A stretch of DNA of 64,000 nt, taken from NCBI GenBank assembly GCA_002917075.1, contig NTMA01000065.1, positions 62,001-126,000 of the forward strand. Direction: 5' to 3'. Numbering within the stretch: position 1 is the stretch's first letter; each line of letters starts with the position of its first letter. The notes beneath the pieces were generated by a model that made no database searches, had not been told where the DNA came from, and was given only the letters and a program-made list of their open reading frames with translations. The stretch comes from Hawksworthiomyces lignivorus (Eukaryota > Ascomycota > Sordariomycetes > Ophiostomatales > Ophiostomataceae). The position numbers and the translations under genes were made by a program. Positions 35,837 to 47,231 of the stretch are shown here, piece after piece.

Positions 35837-38000
35837 ATGTCAGACGAGTCGGACGGCGGCGAGAGACGGAGGAAGCGTATCCGACAAGCGTGCCTGAATT
35901 GCAGAAGAAAAAAGGTTCGCTGCGGCGGGGAAAAACCCATTTGCAACTTTTGTAGCAGACTCTCTCAGACATGTGTCTACACTGAAGATGGCCGGAGCCA
36001 TCGGCGCGACTCTTTTTCGTTTCATAGCACTACCGACGAGGCGTCAAATTTGATCACCAGTACGGTCAACTCGCGTTTTACAGCTATGGAAGATAAACTT
36101 GCAAAGATGGAAGATACACTACAGAGATTTGAAACGTGAGAGCATTTAGATCTCTCTTCGTCCGCGGGATTTTGATTCTAACGGAGCTGATGTCGTCCAT
36201 ACGCATTGCAGGTTATTATCTTCTTTCGCTCAAAAACAACCACAGACGTCGTATCAATCACCGCAGTCAAATCCTGCCGTTCAGTCTCTTGAAAGCCACC
36301 AGATATCCGCCGCTGGAAGTCTCCTCTCGCTTGCAGTTGTTCCATCAGTAGTGGATCGTCATCCCCACCCTCCTATCCATACGCTTCTGTTTGCCGCAGA
36401 TGTTTTCTTTCGGTTCTGCCACAACCAGCCTTACTCTTTGTTTCACGAAGCCACCTTCCGGAATCGCCTCATCTCGGGCGAACTGCCAGAACATCAGCTC
36501 TGGGCTCTACTCGCCATCGCGCGGCGCTACTCAACTCTTCCGGACTCACAGTTTAGTGCAGCTGACGATGCAATGTTTTATGCAAAGAGAGCCTGGGACT
36601 GTATCCACCTGCCATGGGATGGTAGTTCGCGAGATGAAGAAACAGTGCAAATCATACAGACTATTATCTTAATCGTTGGTATCGAGCACCCAGGTAAATC
36701 TCAATTCTCTGTTTAACCCCTCCATGTGTACTCTTGAATATCTAACTTTGAAATTTGTCAAGCTGGACATTGTACCTCAGCATACATGAAACTTGGTCTT
36801 GCTCTCCGCATGGCGTTGCACTCCAGGATGCAAAGAGAGTCTGATATTGCACTTTCTCCTATAGCTCGAGAAGAGCGTCGTCGCACTTTCTGGTCTCTTT
36901 ATCTTCAAGATAAGCTCATCAGTCTCACGAAGGACCGATTTCCAACTATACACGATGAGGAGTGTGCTGTCCGTCTAGCCTGCTCTGAAAAGGCCTTTCG
37001 AGATTCTACTGATGAAACAGCACCTAACCTAGACGACTTCACAGGAGACTGCCTCGATGCGGCAGCCACCGAACGTTGCTGCCCACTTGCACTGATAACG
37101 GTGATGGCAAGTGTCTTGTCACGCGTCTCGCAATATGTGCTTCAACAGAGTCGATATATTCGCCTCGGAGCTCCTTGGAGTTCTACAAGCCCATATGCAT
37201 CTATTTCATCAACTCTTCTGCAGCTGGAGATGCATTTTGGACTTTCTGAACCTCCTGGAGAATCTCTTCAGAAAAGATGCGTTGTGAACGGTGCTATTGA
37301 CCAACATCTTGCTGGGAGCTTCATTTATGCCAAAGCACTGTTTCACCTATCACACTGCCTATTGCACCACCCATTCTTGCTCCAGCAGAGGTTTCAAGTA
37401 TTAGGGCAGAAGGCGCCACAGAGCTTCATGAAGACTGCATGGGAAACGTGTAGAACGCACGCCAAAAGCCTGACCAACCTGAAAGACGCGAGGAACTATA
37501 ATGTTATCACTCTGACTAGTTTATACGGCTATTGTATCATGGTCACCGGAACAATACATGTCATTGCAATGAATGACGAGTCAGCTACAGTGAGAGACGA
37601 AGAGTCGAAGCTCTATAAAGCGGCCTTAGATTTTCTACGCGAACTCTCATGCTACTGGAAGCACGCACAACTTATGGTAAGAAATGTGGATCACTGCTCA
37701 TGGAATACAGCGGCTGATGGTTTTCGTGTTTAGGCCAATAGACTCGAACGATTTAAAAAGCAAAATGAGGGCCACGCTCGGCCCTTGACGCCGTGCGAAA
37801 AGAATACCAAGGCGCTATGGCAGAGTGTAGACTATGCTTTGCTGTCAACACCTACTCGCCCTGGAACCCCAGACCCGGATGGTCTCTCGCCAGACGTATC
37901 CGATTTTCATATTAATCAATTTTTTGACTTTGCAGATCTTGGTTTACTCGGCCAAGCGTCCGATACACCTGACGCCTTTGCACTTGATCTGCAGAACTAA
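35837..38000 (+). CDS. Zn2Cys6 transcription factor with fungal middle homology region
   Basis: Four exons: 35837-36135, 36212-36693, 36763-37676, 37734-38000 (653 aa); introns GTGAGA..CAG, GTAAAT..AAG and GTAAGA..TAG with matching phases. The zinc cluster is C19, C22, C29, C36, C39, C46 (RQACLNCRRKKVRCGGEKP). A short coiled coil (SRFTAMEDKLAKMEDTLQRFE) follows. The fungal_trans region includes YMKLGLALRMALH and EERRRTFWSLYLQDKLIS. The last exon has FHINQFFDFADLGLL, an acidic/aromatic patch that may activate. Its stop is 281 bp from the stop of the first cluster enzyme, so it is a strong candidate for the pathway-specific regulator. The start could instead be 35798. Confidence 0.85.
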
Positions 38001-38280
38001 ATCGATAGAAGTACAGTGGAAGCTGATTTGCGAGTATGAAAACTTGAGCACAGAGAAAGATCCATTACACACCTAATACACAGTGACGAAATTAATGTGA
38101 ATTAGGAAACTTGGATGTCTAGTATTGGGCTACAGCGAACTATGGAACACAATTCTTATAGCTACCAACGTTTCAGGACATATAAACCAACCGTTTTAAT
38201 CGTTGTCACATTGATATTTTGCCATTGAGAAGTGTATCCGCTGGGACCATAAACTTTTACTCTTTCCTTCAAACCTCATA

Positions 38281-40413
38281 TCAGAGACGAGCTGGCAAAC
38301 CTATCTCTGGCGGTATGCTTAGATACAATTTTGCCAGCGCCAATTGGCCGTAGGACTTGGCTTGGCTACAGTTTCCCATCGTTAGAATCTAGTACACCGA
38401 AATGGTAGCAAGAATATGAGAGCCACACTCACCGATCGAGCCTGAGGCTGGACAACCCGCCACCTCCCAGTGACTTTGTGATAACAAAGTTAACAGCATA
38501 AACACCTGGAACTTCAAATCTAGTCACGGTGCCGCCTGGTGCAATGAAGTGTCTGAAGGCTGAAAAGATCGCGTCTGGCTTTAGTTGTTGTAGTATGTAT
38601 GGATAAAATGCAGGATGTCTGGCAATGATCGCTATATTGGCATTGTCGCCTTTGTCGCCCGAGCGGGCAATGGCAATATCATGAAGCTTCATCCAGTTGT
38701 GTGTATCAGATGTGAATTGCTCGACTGATCGTGAATCACTGGATGCTTGCACACAAGATTCTGCTGGGACAACTGGCCTGCAGCCTCGTGTAATAAAAGG
38801 CACCATGGTTGAAGCCTTCTTGTGGACATGAACCTCGGGGACAACAGCTTCCTTCCGCACGAGCACGCTGCTAGAGATAAAGCTAGGGCTGCTCTTAGGT
38901 CTTCCAGAAGTGAGCATGCAGATTCCTGGGCAGCTGTTCGTTAGGAGAGGAGCCGCTTCTTTCGCCAAGATGTCAAGCACTGCGCGGTTCTGGTGACGAG
39001 CAGCGACTCGTAGTACAATCTCCCTCCTCTCTGGCGTTCCGTGACTTTTGGGCTCTAGACTGTACTCTGCTCCAATCAGATGTACAGCGTAGTCGTCTTC
39101 TGTAATCTGCTTGCCACCCGGAAAGCTCTCAGCGGCGATAGCGTTGGTTCTGTCAATCATCGCTTTGCCTAATACTTTAGCCTTGCTCTCAGCCTCTTCA
39201 CCACACACGAGCATGTCTACAGTGAGCTTGAATCCTTTTTGCTCTACTGCTGTGCACTTGAGCCATGGCGTAGGCGGCTTTCCTTTGGCACCTCGGACAA
39301 CCACCACACCGGGTGCTGCCTGCTCGAGTGTGACGTGGCTCATATCGAGAACCACATCCGGCAGCAAGTAGTTTTCTGGGTCGAGCACCTCGTACAACAT
39401 CTGCTCACACACAGTCTTTGTATTGACGATGCCTCCAGTGCCATCTGGCTTCGAAATAGCGAAGCTGGAATCCTCGTTGAAACTCAGGATAGGATACCCC
39501 ATATTCGTCCATCCTCCAAACGGAGAAAAAGCTGAGGTACGCCAGTCAGTATGGTTGCCGCCAGTGGCCTGGCTGCCACACTCGACTATGTGGCCTGCCA
39601 ACGAAGCAGCTGCAAGGCGGTCCAAATTCAAGGGATTGTTAGGATCGTACTGCCAGTCGAGCTCGAAAGCGAGAGGCCCAACCACAAGGGCGCTGTCAAC
39701 GCAGCGGCCTGTGACAATGATATCCGCGCCTTGACGAAGAGCTTCGGTGATGGGCTGCGCGCCAATATAGGCATTGAGGCTGAGAAGATTTTGAGACCCT
39801 TCGATGCCTTCTTCTTTTTCGCCTGCACCGCTAATCGGATCGAAACCCTCAAAGGCACCTTCTTCTAGTAGGCGGTCTTTTCGGGAACAAATGTCATCTC
39901 CCGAAACTGCGGCCACGTTTATCTGGCCGGCAAGCCCTTTCGCTTCAATATACGCAACAATCTCGTCTCTAAGACCCACGGGATCAAGGCCACCAGCGTT
40001 GGTAACGATTTTGACTTTTTTCTTGGCGATCAGGGCGATGTTCGGCGCGATTACAAGGTCGAGGAATTCCGTAATGTAGCCTCTGTTGGCACGGCCTCCG
40101 CGGCTTTTGCTTCCAGAGGAACGCGCTGATCGCGCAAGCAGCCCCATGGTAAGCTCTATCCATGCTTGTTAGTTAATGGGTTTGTATCTCGAACTGAGCC
40201 GGCTTGCACTTACCAGCAAGGTAATCGGCAATCAGGTAGTCAAGTTTGGGCTCCTTCATCTCTAAAAACTGCTTTGCCGCCCAAGGCGAATCGCCCCAGA
40301 AAGCACTGCGCAAAAAGCATATGCGGATTAGCAAGGGACTGATGAAGAAAGGTAAGCCACCGAGAAAAATAAAGCTACTCTTACCTGTAACATCCTATCT
40401 TGACTTGCTTCAT
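38281..40413 (-). CDS. AtuA-like protein (DUF1446, acyclic terpene utilisation family), PTS1
   Basis: Four exons: 40413-40385, 40305-40214, 40155-38433, 38365-38281 (642 aa). The N-terminus MKQVKIGCYS-AFWGDSPWAAKQF is the DUF1446 start, spread over two small exons. Exon 3 carries the main domain (ITNAGGLDP-type VTNAGGLDPVGL, DIIVTGRCVDSALVVGPLAFE, TGGNHTDW) and the C-terminal AtuA-like region (HDIAIARSGDKGDNANIAI). I add exon 4 because GTGAGT interrupts LRLDR and the 28 residues beyond the acceptor (QAKSYGQLALAKLYL..) look like the family end; they finish in ARL, a PTS1 variant. Bacterial AtuA is required for citronellol/geraniol breakdown and has been proposed to act late, but its reaction is not established. 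Confidence 0.85.
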
Positions 40414-40846
40414 TGCGTTCGCTTATTTCCTATACCTCTGTATGCACATTAGTAGGAAGAACAGTCTAACACTCATCGAACAAATGAATGCTACCTCTAA
40501 TATAACACTCGAAGCCCGTTGCTTGTTTGTGTGGGTCAAGGTAAGGTAAGGCTATTATTGATTAATGCCGGTGAGTGGCCTCGGTGGCCAAGGAGTCTTT
40601 ACCAAGACGGCCGTGCAGCCGTGATAATGCCGTGTTTGTAACCCGCGTCTAATTTCAGTGAACGAGCCCTGCAGAATAAGCTCGCCCCATCCTCTCAAAA
40701 AATGGCACGGAATGTTGCTTCATACCTAATCAACTGTGATCGCGTATCCACGTACTAGCACATTTTGAAGATTGCGAAGCGCACAAATTGAACCAGAACT
40801 ATATGTTCTTAAGTTGAAGTTTAGATGATATTGGATTAGAGAAATT
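40414..40846. promoter_or_regulatory. Promoter region of the AtuA-like gene
   Basis: Contains CCTCGG at 40579-40584 (the core reported for Ctf1/FarA-type regulators) and an ACGG-N8-CCGT element at 40607-40622 (CGG 40608-40610, CCG 40619-40621), a possible Zn2Cys6 inverted site. Both are motif matches only. Confidence 0.4.
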
Positions 40847-43283
40847 CTAACTAAATGTACACAATAAAGAGCCTTCATCAACAGCATCCCCTTCGCTGTG
40901 ATTACAATGAAATTCCCCCTCCTTCTGTGCAGAAATCGACATCTCCATTTTCATGCTCTCAATGATCATAACGACTTCTCCGATTTTGACCTGATCGCCG
41001 TCTTTTTTAAGGAGTTGCAACACTTTGCATGGCATTGGTGCGTTGATGAAGCCAGAACTAGCTTGCATGCTGCCCTCAATGGCAAGGCGCTGGCTTTCAA
41101 AGTATGAGAGCATAGAAAAGCAATGGTACTCGACCTGGCTGCCAAGAGCAGGGAAATGGCAGTATAGGCGAACTGCATCACCCGTATCTGCTTCACGAGA
41201 TGTCAACAAGGCGTTGCCTGTTGCCACATACGCAATCAACTTTCGCCTGTCTACTAGTACCTCGACGCGACCAACAATCCACTGAAATGAGTTACCCCCT
41301 CCGGCCGGCTGGCTTTCTATCCTTTGTACTTCCACCGTAGACCTGGTAGACCCTGGAAGGGATCCGCTCCGGATGGAGCTGCTCAATAAATTGTATGACC
41401 TCGTAACAGCAACCGAGCCGGGCACTTCTTCGTCTGCGTCTTGTTGCGGCGTGACAGGAGGCAGTGCGGCTACTGTTGCCGCCAGTCCGTCGGTCGCATC
41501 TTGCTGCCCGGATCCCCAGACGCAAACGTGTGGGTCAGCTGCAGATGCCAGCTTGGCATCGAATGTTGCCACTATGTCGCAGGGCTGGTTGATTCGGTCG
41601 AATCGCTGGTTTCGAAATCCGCTTTTGATACTTCCAAAAGCAACTCCATATTTGCCGATTTCTCGCCCAGCATGCCTTCGTGTATGGCGCACAAAAAGAC
41701 TCGCTACGATAGACAAATGGTTCTTAGGCAACTTTAATGCTTCTGCATATGGGTTTCGAATGAGATTCTCCGACTGAGTTGGAATGAAAGATGTTGTGTA
41801 GTCTGGGCGTCTGAAAGCTGGATGGAGAAGACAGGCTTGCAAAAACAGCTGATTCGTGGTGATTCCCAGGCACACGGTATTAGCCAACACCGTGGCCATT
41901 CTCTCGATTGCCATGGCACGAGAGGGTGCCCAGACGATGATCTTGGCTATCATAGAATCAAAGTATATGGATACTTTCCCGCCATTTTCTATGGCCGTTT
42001 CAAAGCGGACATCATTTCGCCCAGAATCCAGAGGCTTCCAGAACCGCACGGTTCCGTGCTGAGGCGCAAATTCCCTGACGGGGTCTTCGGCGCATAGGCG
42101 GCACTCGATGGCATGTCCGTTCTGTGGGATTGTATCCAGTTGCCTGAGGCTCGCCAGACTTCCTCCAGAGGCTACAAAGAGTTGGAGAGAAACAATGTCA
42201 AGGCCAGTACACTCCTCTGTAATTGGGTGTTCGACTTGCAGGCGAGCATTCACTTCAAGGAAGTAAAAGTTACCTGTTGCCAAGTCCAAGATGAACTCGA
42301 CAGTCCCTGCACCCTCGTACCCCAACATCTCACCAATGCGAACTGCAGCAGCGCACATTGATTCTCGCTTCTCCTGGCTAAGCCAAGCACAAGGTGTCTC
42401 TTCCACAACCTTTTGATGACGTCGTTGGACAGAGCAGTCTCGCTCCCACAGCGAAACAACCCGGCCGTGGCTATCTCCCAGGATTTGTACTTCGACATGT
42501 TTTCCTGCCTCGATGTACTTTTCAAGGATGCACTCAGACAGGCCGAAAGAGCGCTGTGCCTCAGATTGTGCTCGTTCAAACTCAGCCGCTAAGGAGGATG
42601 GTTCACGCACAATGCGCAATCCGCGACCGCCGCCTCCAGCAGATGCTTTGATCATAACCGGAAAGCCGATCCTGATACTCTCTCTTTCGAGATCCTCCAG
42701 CTGAATTCCTTCAGTCGATCCCGTATAGCCTGGAATCAGCGGGATGCCCGGCTCATGTTTAGCCAGATACTCCTTGGCCTGGCGTTTGTCGCCGAGCGTG
42801 TTGATGGCGGCGCTGGTGGGGCCAATAAATAGAATGCCAGCCTCTCGAACAGCGTCGGCAAATCTCGCATTCTCACTCAGGTACCCATAGCCGGGATGAA
42901 TAGCATCGACACCAGCGCGGACGGCAACATCAACGAGAAGCGGAATATCAAGAAATGGGTTGCCTCTGGGTCCGTCGACGGAGCCCAAGCAGATGGATTC
43001 GTCGGCTTCATGTATGTGACGCGAGGTAGCATCCCTGGAATGAAGATGGACAAGTTAGCAAATTTTATTTTGACAAAAAGGAAAAGACACACTATTCGGC
43101 TTACTCTTGAACATAGATGGCAGTACTTCTGATATTTAGCTTGCGACAAGTAGCGATTACACGGCACGCAATTTCACCACGATTGGCAATGAGTACACTT
43201 TTGATGCGCAGCGTTCCGTCTTCTCTTACAGGCATCTGAGCCACCCAAAGAGGATCCCGGCTGGGATATGCAGTTGCTTCCAT
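40847..43283 (-). CDS. Acyl-CoA carboxylase alpha subunit (biotin carboxylase + BCCP)
   Basis: Two exons: 43283-43105 and 43034-40847 (788 aa); intron GTAAGC..CAG, 70 nt, phase 2. Exon 1 carries the biotin-carboxylase start [15 protein letters not shown]. Then [11 protein letters not shown], the ATP-grasp Gly loop [10 protein letters not shown], and [15 protein letters not shown] with the catalytic residues. The C-terminal biotinyl domain has ESMKMEM, with the biotin-accepting lysine at about K755. Order and length are those of MCC/PCC/GCC alpha subunits (methylcrotonyl-, propionyl-, geranyl-CoA carboxylases). It has no carboxyltransferase domain, so it needs the beta subunit at 45128-47152. 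I see no mitochondrial presequence, PTS2 or PTS1 (it ends CTFS), unlike its cluster partners. Confidence 0.93.
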
Positions 43284-43835
43284 GATGGAAAATGGATAAT
43301 ATGTTTGAAGGTAGGATGAATCACATAAACCAGAACAATACCGAAGAAGAAGTTTAACAAACTAAATTCCATCAAGACTGAAAAACAATATAAACTATAT
43401 TCAAATTAAAGTTTACTTCTTGTTGTTTTGCAGAATTGCCGCGGAGAGCTGTGCTAGCTCTGCCGAGCTGTGAGACGAGGCCCCGGATGGGAAAACCGTC
43501 CCCACTTACATCCTTGAATCACTGCGTGTCGCGGTAGTGCCAGCCAATTCCTGAGCCAAAAAGCAATCTTTAACCAATAACTATACCTAGTCATCGTATA
43601 ATTAGTTCATTAATCCTCTCAAGTACGTGAATTAAATCAATATCAAAGTACGTCAGTTGTGTGCAGTCGGTGTACTTTGCTCCAGTAGCTAAAGGCCTCC
43701 GCTCCAAATTCTAAGATCACACGAAGTTTTTTTTTGACGCTATTCCTATCATTCGTACAGCCTCCTTTCCAACCACACTTTGACTTCATACGCTTACTTT
43801 GATTTTCCTCTTACATATTCAACTTTGCCAATACT
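43284..43835. promoter_or_regulatory. Divergent promoter of carboxylase alpha and enoyl-CoA hydratase 1
   Basis: 552 bp shared upstream region. At 43484-43498 it holds CGG-N9-CCG, and the CCG half continues into CCGTCCCCACTT (43496-43507), a 12-mer found again, inverted, upstream of the MaoC gene. Confidence 0.45.
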
Positions 43836-44681
43836 ATGGCGTTATCACCAAAGCTTAACTGGGAAATTGAAGTCCAAGGGAAAGAAATCAATACCTTTCG
43901 ATGCAACGCAAATCTTAAGATAGTGCTCTGCCGGCCACGCAATGGCAATGCATTGACAAGCAATATGGTCTCTCTTCTGACCGATACCTTTCGTCGTGTG
44001 GCCACAGACAGCAGCATCTCGCGTATTGCTCTTACGGCCGAAGGCCGGTTCTTCTGCACAGGCATGGATCTGGGAAAGCCAAGCATCGGTACTAGCGACG
44101 GAAACAACACTGACTCCCCCGAATACCGTATGTTTACGGAACTATTTGAAGCGATTCAGTCCGTACCGCAAGTCACGATCGCAGCGATCAATGGTCCTTG
44201 CTATGCCGGTGGTGTTGGCTTAGCCTTTTCATGTGACATCCGGCTCGCGGTAGAATCCGCATCAGCTACCGTCAGCGAGGTCCGGCTCGGGCTATGTCCC
44301 GCCATTATTTCCAAATATCTCGTGCGAGAGTGGGGAGCCGCTTTCACCCGGGAGGCCATGCTGTCCGGGCGAACGATCCCAATGGCGGAGCTGAGGCAGA
44401 TCGGCGCCGTCCGCATGCTCTCTGACGATGTACCAGGACTAGAAGCATTGATAGATTCATATGTGACAAACTTGAGAGCTTGTGCACCTGGAGCTTCATT
44501 TATGTGCAAGAGACTAGTACAGATTGCTGGTTCGGAGCAGCAGGATGAGGAAATCAAAAAGGTATTTGTGGATATGATGAAACCGGGAGCTGAATCCTCA
44601 ATTGGAGTGAAGAACTTCCGATCCAAAAAGACTACGGACTGGGATGATCTTCGTCAATTACAGCGCCAGTCGAAGCTTTAG
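43836..44681 (+). CDS. Enoyl-CoA hydratase/isomerase 1, PTS1 (SKL)
   Basis: Single exon, 281 aa. Crotonase-fold motifs: RPRNGNALTSNMV near the start, GRFFCTGMDLG (first oxyanion-hole strand), AINGPCYAGGVGLAFSCDIRLA (second oxyanion-hole glycine) and VRLGLCPA. The protein ends QRQSKL, a canonical peroxisomal PTS1. In carboxylation pathways this family hydrates methylglutaconyl-CoA (LiuC) or isohexenylglutaconyl-CoA (AtuE), making it a candidate for the step after carboxylation. Specificity cannot be read from the sequence. It shares a promoter with the carboxylase alpha subunit. Confidence 0.92.
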   Translation: MALSPKLNWEIEVQGKEINTFRCNANLKIVLCRPRNGNALTSNMVSLLTDTFRRVATDSSISRIALTAEGRFFCTGMDLGKPSIGTSDGNNTDSPEYRMFTELFEAIQSVPQVTIAAINGPCYAGGVGLAFSCDIRLAVESASATVSEVRLGLCPAIISKYLVREWGAAFTREAMLSGRTIPMAELRQIGAVRMLSDDVPGLEALIDSYVTNLRACAPGASFMCKRLVQIAGSEQQDEEIKKVFVDMMKPGAESSIGVKNFRSKKTTDWDDLRQLQRQSKL

Positions 44682-45127
44682 CATCTGCCTTGTATTTACG
44701 TCTACATTTTGTTATCATAAAAAGCAATTGCAGCATCCAAATAATGCTCAAATATGCAAATTACACGCAAATATACCATTTTGTGCACCGTCTTAACAAA
44801 TCTAATGCGACGACTTGTTCAATAACAAAAATAAAAAAATAAAAAGATATAAAAAATCTGGATTTGTTCTTCGTATCACCCCAGGTTCGTCCATTTGGCC
44901 CCAGGTTGCTGCGTTTTATCTTGTCTCCCCGAGCCCGGGCCAAGTTCCGGGTTAGACCGTGTTCCACATATTTGCCTTGGAGCGTTTCCTACCGCACTAC
45001 AGTCTTAAACGTAGGACACAGTACTGCAAGCATGATTAAAATTTAAGGTATCTGACTGATCGAGAACCTGATCTCTGCTTCTTCGCTTCAAAAATTTGTC
45101 CTGCATCTGAGACTGCTTTCGGCAATC
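44682..45127. other. Intergenic, promoter of carboxyltransferase gene
   Basis: Starts AT-rich and becomes GC-richer near 44.9 kb. A CGG-N6-CCG pair occurs near 44.96 kb but has a different spacing from the other cluster promoters. Confidence 0.45.
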
Positions 45128-47152
45128 ATGGCAAGCGTGGTAGAATATCCTGTTGTTCAAGGTAAACTTGATCTTAGACAGCCTATCTTCCAAAGTACGA
45201 GGAAGGCATGGGATCCGGTCCTCGACAAATTCAACGAAGCACTGAACTATGTATGTGGAGAGGGTGATGCTAGACGTCAGCAGCTGCATCAGTCCAGAGG
45301 CCAACTGCTAGGTGCGTTTGTTTGCAAAGAGTCTACAAATTGGGCCGATCCCGATCACTAACTTCGCTCATAGCCAGGGACCGTGTTGCCCTTTTGCTTG
45401 ACCAAGACTCTCCTTTCCTCGAGCTTGCTCCGTTTGCTGGTTTTAGCCTTGATTCTACACCATGCGCGAGTCTGATCGCTGGTGTCGGAAAAGTCAGCGG
45501 CAAGGTTTGCATGATATTATCGCATATTCCTTCTATCAAAGGAGGTGCATGGAATGAGTACACCAGTCAGTAGCATGCCCTAAGAAAAGCTTTGGTATGA
45601 ATACAACTAACTGTGGTGCTGGATCAAGTCTTGAAGCATAATCGTGTGACAGAAATTGCTACCGAGAATGACCTTCCAATTATTGGTCTGGTACAAGCGG
45701 TATGTAACGAAGTCGTCTTAAATTATCCTGGCTAAGAATTTTGTGATTAACAATTGCTTTCTTTTTTTCAGGCCGGTGCTTACCTCCCGCAGCAATTCCG
45801 AGTTTTCCATCGTGCCGGTCAGATGTTTCGCGACCTGGCCCGCCGGAGCCAGGAAGGAAAGCCAGCTTGCAGCGTCGTCTTTGGTTCATCAACAGCTGGC
45901 GGTGCATATCTTCCCGGTATGTCTGACTACACAATATTCGTGCGCAATAAAGCACAGGTCTTCCTTGGCGGGCCGCCTCTTGTTAAGATGGCTACCGGCG
46001 AGGTAATCGATGCAGAGACGCTAGGCGGAGCAGAGATGCATGCTACGGTTACGGGCTTGGCAGATCAAATCGCCACAGATGAGTATGTTCCTTCTATGAC
46101 AAACTAACTAGAAAATAATTATTGACAAGAGGTTCAAAGGTTCGATGCCATACGAAAGGCTCGTGAGTGGGTACGATCGCTGGACGTGCAGAGAGTCAAT
46201 ATGAAACAGCTGAGCATGCCATTAGCTCCCCGGTACCCAATCGAGGATCTCCTTTCGCTGGTCAATTCTGATATTCGCAAGCCATTTGATATGAGCGAGG
46301 TGGTCCTTCGTCTCGTGGATGATTCACGGATGGCGGTTTTCAAGCCGACTTACGGGAAAAACTTACTGACATGCTGGGCTGAGATCCATGGTATGTTCTT
46401 TCGAACTGCATTCATCTTGTAGGTGAACCTACTAATTCGGTATTCCCTCTAGGATTTCCTATCGGCATCATTGGCAATCAAACGCCTGTCATACATGCAG
46501 ACGAAGCTAGCAAGGGTGCACAGTTTATTCGTCTCTGCAATCAACGGTTGGTCATATTCCGAATACATGACAGTAAAAAAAGTGAATTTTTACTCAGACG
46601 TCTCTCCTCAGGAACATCGCCATTGTATACCTCCATAATGTGACCGGATTCATGGTCGGCTCTCGTTCTGAACGCCAAGGTATTATCAAAAAGGGTGCGC
46701 AGTTTGTCGCAGCCGTGAGCTGCTCCAAGGTACCGCAGATCAGCGTTATTCTTGGCTCGTCGTATGGTGCTGGCAACTATGCCATGTGTGGACGCGCGTA
46801 TCAGCCTCGTTTCCTGTTTTCATGGCCTAATGGAAGGTGCAGCGTTATGGGTCCCGACCAGCTAGCTGGCGTCATGAACATTGTCCAGTCTGGCAGTTCC
46901 ATTCCCAAGAAAGAGGCGAAGAAATCCGGCAAAGATGCCGAGAAAATATCTGCTACGGCCGAAGAAGCAACGAAGAAGACGAGGGACATGGTTGAGCATG
47001 AGAGCGAATCATACTACACCAGTGCTAATTTGTTGGATGATGGTATCATTGATCCTCGGGATACACGCGAGATACTAGGCATGTGTCTTGAGATTGTTCA
47101 TATTCCTAAGATCCAAGGTGCTCAAAGCCACCAAGGTTTAGCTAGACTGTAG
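45128..47152 (+). CDS. Acyl-CoA carboxylase beta subunit (carboxyltransferase), PTS1-like ARL
   Basis: Seven exons: 45128-45311, 45374-45565, 45629-45699, 45772-46082, 46140-46390, 46453-46546, 46612-47152 (547 aa); every intron is GT-AG (55-72 nt) with matching phase. Carboxyltransferase motifs: [59 protein letters not shown], and [25 protein letters not shown], as in methylcrotonyl- and geranyl-CoA carboxylase beta chains. It moves carboxylate from biotin on the alpha subunit to the acyl-CoA. It ends GLARL; ARL fits the relaxed PTS1 consensus. There is no mitochondrial presequence ([16 protein letters not shown]). The substrate pocket region ([11 protein letters not shown]) differs from known mitochondrial MCC, so the substrate is open. 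Confidence 0.93.
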
Positions 47153-47231
47153 ATTATTCTCTAGGACTTTTAGACACCATGATTTCCTTACATTGTCGGT
47201 CATTTAAAGCAGCACGTCAGGATCCTCTCTT

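Noticed and set aside
40700..40846. A hidden extra exon giving the carboxylase alpha subunit an SKL-type end
   Set aside because: I tried donors near the stop; no in-phase acceptor leads to a PTS1 followed by a stop.
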